Of a DNA stretch of 8,302 nt, positions 6,368-8,302 are shown piece by piece. Under the pieces are notes generated by a model. That model did not search any database. It was not told the DNA's origin and was given only the letters and a program-made list of their open reading frames with translations. Positions within the stretch are counted from its first letter, which is position 1. Every line of letters starts with the position of its first letter. The DNA comes from Alphaproteobacteria bacterium. GTDB lineage: Bacteria > Pseudomonadota > Alphaproteobacteria > Acetobacterales > Acetobacteraceae. Position numbers and translations under genes: made by a program. The stretch lies in contig JAMFRY010000012.1 of the NCBI GenBank assembly GCA_026225015.1, forward strand, positions 1 to 8,302, read 5' to 3'.

Positions 6368-6672
6368 CTTATCGCCCAATCCTTTGCGGCATTCAGCGCG
6401 CACGTGAAGCATAGCCTGCGTAATCCATCACGGCGACGCAGGAATGGGGTGCCGAGACAGATACCGATAACCTTGCTCATGCTGCAATCCCTTTGGATTA
6501 AAATTCGGCCGATCCCGGCTATGGGCTTGACGTCTATTGCGGAGGACGAAAAAGACTCGGAAAATACCTAGACGAATTCGTAGGGCGGGAGTGGTTTCCG
6601 AATCTACCCGGCACGCTGGGTAAGATGCAGTATCAATCGTTCTTCCACCCCCCTTGTTCCGTTGGAGCTACA
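6368..6672. other. 305-base intergenic region without a supported gene
   Basis: Between gapR and the next gene I find no convincing coding region. The left part holds an inverted repeat (6415-6421 with 6436-6442). The + frame of the downstream gene is open from 6502 but has no ATG, GTG or TTG before 6625. A - strand frame beginning ATG at 6480 has AGGG upstream, but most of it runs antisense through gapR. The region may hold the downstream gene's promoter (a TTGACG lies at 6527-6532, without a clear -10 box). Confidence 0.5.
6415..6442. repeat. Inverted repeat downstream of gapR
   Basis: CCTGCGT (6415-6421) and ACGCAGG (6436-6442) are perfect 7-base inverted arms around a 14-base loop. There is no T-run, so it is not a standard terminator; it lies about 50 bases after the gapR stop and might still end or stabilise that transcript. 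Confidence 0.35.
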
Positions 6673-7428
6673 ATGTCGATTTCCAGTGAACGCGATTTGA
6701 GTCTTGCCTCAATTCCGCCGCCAATCCTGTCCGGGTCCGATCGCAGGACGTACGAGACACTGTTCCGTCACCCGTCATCGCATAATTTGAAGTGGCATGA
6801 TGTCATTCATCTGTTCCAACAGCTTGGCAGCGTCACGGAGAAGCCGAACCATGAATATGTTTTCGCGGCCGGTGACGTACAGCACGTCATGCGCCGCCCG
6901 CACTCCAAGGATGTGACACCGGAGGAAATGCGCGACCTGCGGCATTTTATCGCCGATAGCGCACCGCCGGCAGGGCCGGCCGAGATACCACCCGAAATCG
7001 CGCAGGCACTGGATCTTCTGATCGTGATCGACCACCGCGAGGCGCGCATTTTCGCGGCCGATCTGCCGGCGCAGGGCGCGGTGGAGCAGGATATCCGTCC
7101 CTATGATCCGTATCATTACCTGCGTCACCTCGCGCATAAGAACCAGCCGCAGGAGCGGGGCCAGCGCGCGCCTGAGGACGCGACATATTATGAACGAATC
7201 GCGCAAGCCGCGATTGGCGCGCAGCGCATCGTGATCATCGGGCGCGGCACCGGAAAGAGCGATGCGGCGCATCATCTGGTCGAGTATCTTGCAAAAAAGC
7301 ACGTGGAAACCTCGCAAAAGATACTTCCCGAGCTGACCGCCGATTTATCCCACATCACCGAGCCGGAACTGCTCACCTTGGCCCGCAAAGCCTTGGGTCT
7401 AGGCAATTTTGATTCTGACAGTATCTGA
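6673..7428 (+). CDS. Two-domain protein: HicA-like N-terminus plus release-factor-like (baeRF-type) domain
   Basis: The 251-residue product starts at ATG 6673, chosen because GGAG lies five bases upstream (6664-6667); an in-frame ATG at 6625 has a poor site. Residues about 27-95 (LKWHDVIHLFQQLG...EYVFAAGDVQHVMRRPHSKD) follow the pattern of HicA-like small RNA-binding folds. Residues about 112-251 contain LLIVIDHREARIF, an IRPYDPYHYLRHLAHK segment, YERIAQAAIGAQRIVIIGRGTGKSDAAHHLVEYLAKKH and a final DLSHITEPELLTLARKALG. This strand-helix pattern recalls the bacterial relatives of archaeal/eukaryotic release factor eRF1 domain 2 (baeRF families), proposed to act in ribosome rescue. Both assignments rest on pattern memory. 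The protein has no signal peptide or membrane helix and should be cytoplasmic. It stands alone, with non-coding DNA on both sides. Confidence 0.88.
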   Translation: MSISSERDLSLASIPPPILSGSDRRTYETLFRHPSSHNLKWHDVIHLFQQLGSVTEKPNHEYVFAAGDVQHVMRRPHSKDVTPEEMRDLRHFIADSAPPAGPAEIPPEIAQALDLLIVIDHREARIFAADLPAQGAVEQDIRPYDPYHYLRHLAHKNQPQERGQRAPEDATYYERIAQAAIGAQRIVIIGRGTGKSDAAHHLVEYLAKKHVETSQKILPELTADLSHITEPELLTLARKALGLGNFDSDSI

Positions 7429-7495
7429 TACCAACTGAAGCTGGGTCTGACTCTCGGCGGCTCCATCGTCACGCCCCGCCTTCGCGGGTCATGAC
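7428..7495 (+). repeat. Composite intergenic repeat, copy 1
   Basis: The unit consists of a 26-base block (7428-7453, starting ATACCAACTG and ending TGACTC) and, 14 bases later, an imperfect palindrome (7468-7495). Arms GTCACGCCCCGC and GCGGGTCATGAC match at 10 of 12 positions around loop CTTC. The 26-base block matches that of copy 2 at 17 of 26 positions, with identical ends. The palindrome resembles short palindromic repeats scattered through alphaproteobacterial genomes. It starts on the last base of the upstream stop codon, so it may also serve as a transcript end or RNA stabiliser. Confidence 0.6.
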
Positions 7496-7551
7496 AGGTT
7501 TGGTGGGTCAAAGCCCATGTCGCTTGGTACAAAAGCAACAAAAGTTTTGGG

Positions 7552-7573
7552 GCGCCTTTTGTCAGAAAGGCGC
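7552..7573. repeat. Hairpin-forming repeat between the two composite repeats
   Basis: GCGCCTTT (7552-7559) and AAAGGCGC (7566-7573) are perfect 8-base arms around a 6-base loop. The preceding sequence CAAAAGTTTTGGG is a familiar flank of intergenic hairpin repeats in acetic acid bacteria, as far as I recall. It could terminate transcription in either direction, but there is no long T-run. Confidence 0.55.
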
Positions 7574-7579
7574 ATTCTT

Positions 7580-7666
7580 ATACCAAGTGGCGAATAGGTT
7601 GACTCACTGAGTGATCCTGCAGTGACAAGACAAATCGTGGATGCCCAGCCTTCGCCGGGCATGACG
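7580..7666 (+). repeat. Composite intergenic repeat, copy 2
   Basis: The same two-part order as copy 1: a 26-base block (7580-7605, ATACCAAGTG to TGACTC), then an imperfect palindrome (7641-7662). Arms ATGCCCAGC and GCCGGGCAT match at 8 of 9 around the same CTTC loop. The flanks CGTGG and GACG are those of the common alphaproteobacterial palindromic repeat family. Spacing between the parts is 35 bases here, against 14 in copy 1. TCACTGAGTGA (7604-7614) adds a small inverted repeat after the block. Confidence 0.6.
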
Positions 7667-7794
7667 TGTGGGGCGGCCGGTGGGTTACTGTCAACGCTGA
7701 TTGGTGTTAAATTTCCCCGATCGGACATAAGGCAATGCGGATGCGAAAGAACTTTATTTCGTAACGAGAATTCAGATACCGGTGCGCCGAACAT

Positions 7795-8166
7795 TCATTC
7801 GGTTATTGCTAACGCCAGGATTTCCTCATCACTGAATACACGCGAGCGCGTTAGAAACCGCTTGCCGGAACCGTTTTCCAAAGAAAACATTCCGCCCATT
7901 CCGGGAACCACGTCGATCGTCAGTTGGGTGTTCTTCCAATATTCGAACTGCGACGGACTCATATAGAACTGCATCCCGCCGATTGCGCCAAGATTTATGT
8001 CGTTCGGCGCCAGCAGATAATCCCCCTCCTTGAAACACATCGGCGAGGAACCATCGCAACAGCCGCCGGACTGGTGAAACATGACGGTTCCATGTTCACC
8101 AGCCAGCACGGCGATCAGTTCTAGCGCTGCTGGCGTGGCCAGCACGCGCGGCGGTTTATCATCCAT
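7795..8166 (-). CDS. DUF779 family protein
   Basis: The 123-residue product matches DUF779. The hallmark is FHQSGGCCDGSSPMC (residues 30-44), with Cys36, Cys37 and Cys44. GDYLLAP and the segment after QFEYWKNTQLTIDVVPG also fit; the length is normal for the family. The function is unknown; the cysteine-rich motif suggests metal or redox chemistry, but this is inference. DUF779 genes commonly sit next to NAD-dependent acetaldehyde-type aldehyde dehydrogenases, as here: the dehydrogenase stop is 13 bases upstream, so the pair is one transcription unit. The ATG at 8166 has only a weak CGGA before it, consistent with coupled translation. It ends with TGA, converging on the repeat region. Confidence 0.94.
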   Translation of the reverse strand: MDDKPPRVLATPAALELIAVLAGEHGTVMFHQSGGCCDGSSPMCFKEGDYLLAPNDINLGAIGGMQFYMSPSQFEYWKNTQLTIDVVPGMGGMFSLENGSGKRFLTRSRVFSDEEILALAITE

Positions 8167-8179
8167 TCCGTTATCCGTA

Positions 8180-8302
8180 TCAGAAAAACCCGAGCGCCTT
8201 AGGGCTATAGCTTACCAGGATGTTCTTGGTCTGCTGATAATGATCCAGCATCATCTTATGGTTTTCCCGCCCGATACCGGACTGCTTGTACCCGCCGAAC
8301 GC
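8180..8302 (-). CDS. NAD-dependent aldehyde dehydrogenase (acetaldehyde type), C-terminal fragment
   Basis: The last 40 codons plus TGA of a gene that enters from the right edge. The reading contains AFGGYKQSGIGRENHK, the conserved C-terminal segment of aldehyde dehydrogenases, and ends YSPKALGFF, typical of the acetaldehyde/exaC/acoD group that oxidises acetaldehyde or other short aldehydes to acids with NAD. The catalytic Cys and Glu lie outside the window. The DUF779 partner directly downstream supports this subgroup. In such bacteria the enzyme usually serves ethanol or acetoin oxidation, but the substrate cannot be decided from this piece. Confidence 0.93.
   Translation of the reverse strand, partial: AFGGYKQSGIGRENHKMMLDHYQQTKNILVSYSPKALGFF

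Larger units (their letters stand above)
7429..7794. other. 366-base non-coding region between convergent genes
   Basis: The genes on either side converge, so no promoter is needed here. The left two thirds is filled by the repeats described separately. From 7667 to 7794 I see only lower-GC sequence with a weak 5-base inverted pair (CGAAA 7744-7748, TTTCG 7757-7761). A 101-codon open frame on the - strand overlaps the repeats and has no protein-like features. Confidence 0.6.

Noticed and set aside
6232..6480. 82-codon - strand frame starting ATG at 6480, with AGGG upstream
   Set aside because: More than half runs antisense to gapR and turns into Arg/Ser-rich shadow sequence; the first 40 codons match nothing I recognise.
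7240..7260. Walker A (P-loop) nucleotide-binding site, from GRGTGKS
   Set aside because: The spacing is wrong: a P-loop needs G, four residues, then GK(S/T), and the required first glycine is an isoleucine here. No Walker B motif follows.
7428..7670. CRISPR array
   Set aside because: Only two diverged, unequally spaced copies with no spacers of constant length; they are palindromic intergenic repeats.
7489..7794. 101-codon - strand frame across the repeat region
   Set aside because: Built largely from palindromic repeat sequence, with no protein-like composition or ribosome site.

Overview
The window is GC-rich, with dense, mostly short-gapped genes. Gene content points to an alphaproteobacterium: a GapR (DUF2312) gene next to a DUF1244 gene, a MOFRL-type glycerate 2-kinase followed by pyruvate kinase, and alphaproteobacterial palindromic intergenic repeats. 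The repeats, and a lipoprotein resembling uncharacterised acetic-acid-bacteria proteins, make Acetobacteraceae or another Rhodospirillales lineage my best guess; this comes from memory of families, not from a search.

Layout. 1-159 (+): 3' end of a membrane fatty acid hydroxylase / sterol desaturase. 194-2829 (-): a cell-envelope cluster read leftward, consisting of a proline-rich lipoprotein, a TonB C-terminal-like domain and an LprI/DUF1311-type lipoprotein. Two reading frames here are interrupted by a lone TAG: one cuts the LprI domain at 1382-1384, the other separates the first lipoprotein from the TonB-like domain at 2056-2058. 3076-5644 (-): central carbon metabolism, glycerate 2-kinase then pyruvate kinase 19 bases later. 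With enolase (not in the window) these convert glycerate to pyruvate. 5679-6367 (+): DUF1244 and gapR, divergent from the kinase genes across only 34 bases. 6673-7428 (+): a 251-residue protein that I read as a HicA-like N-terminal domain joined to a release-factor-like (baeRF-type) domain. 7429-7794: non-coding, with two copies of a composite repeat around a third hairpin. 7795-8302 (-): the last 40 codons of an acetaldehyde-type aldehyde dehydrogenase, then its usual DUF779 partner.

The most notable points are the two TAG-interrupted frames in the envelope cluster, the two-domain putative RNA- or ribosome-related protein at 6673-7428, and the duplicated repeat module behind it. I see no rRNA or tRNA genes, CRISPR array, insertion sequence or recognisable defence system, so I do not claim a complete new system here.
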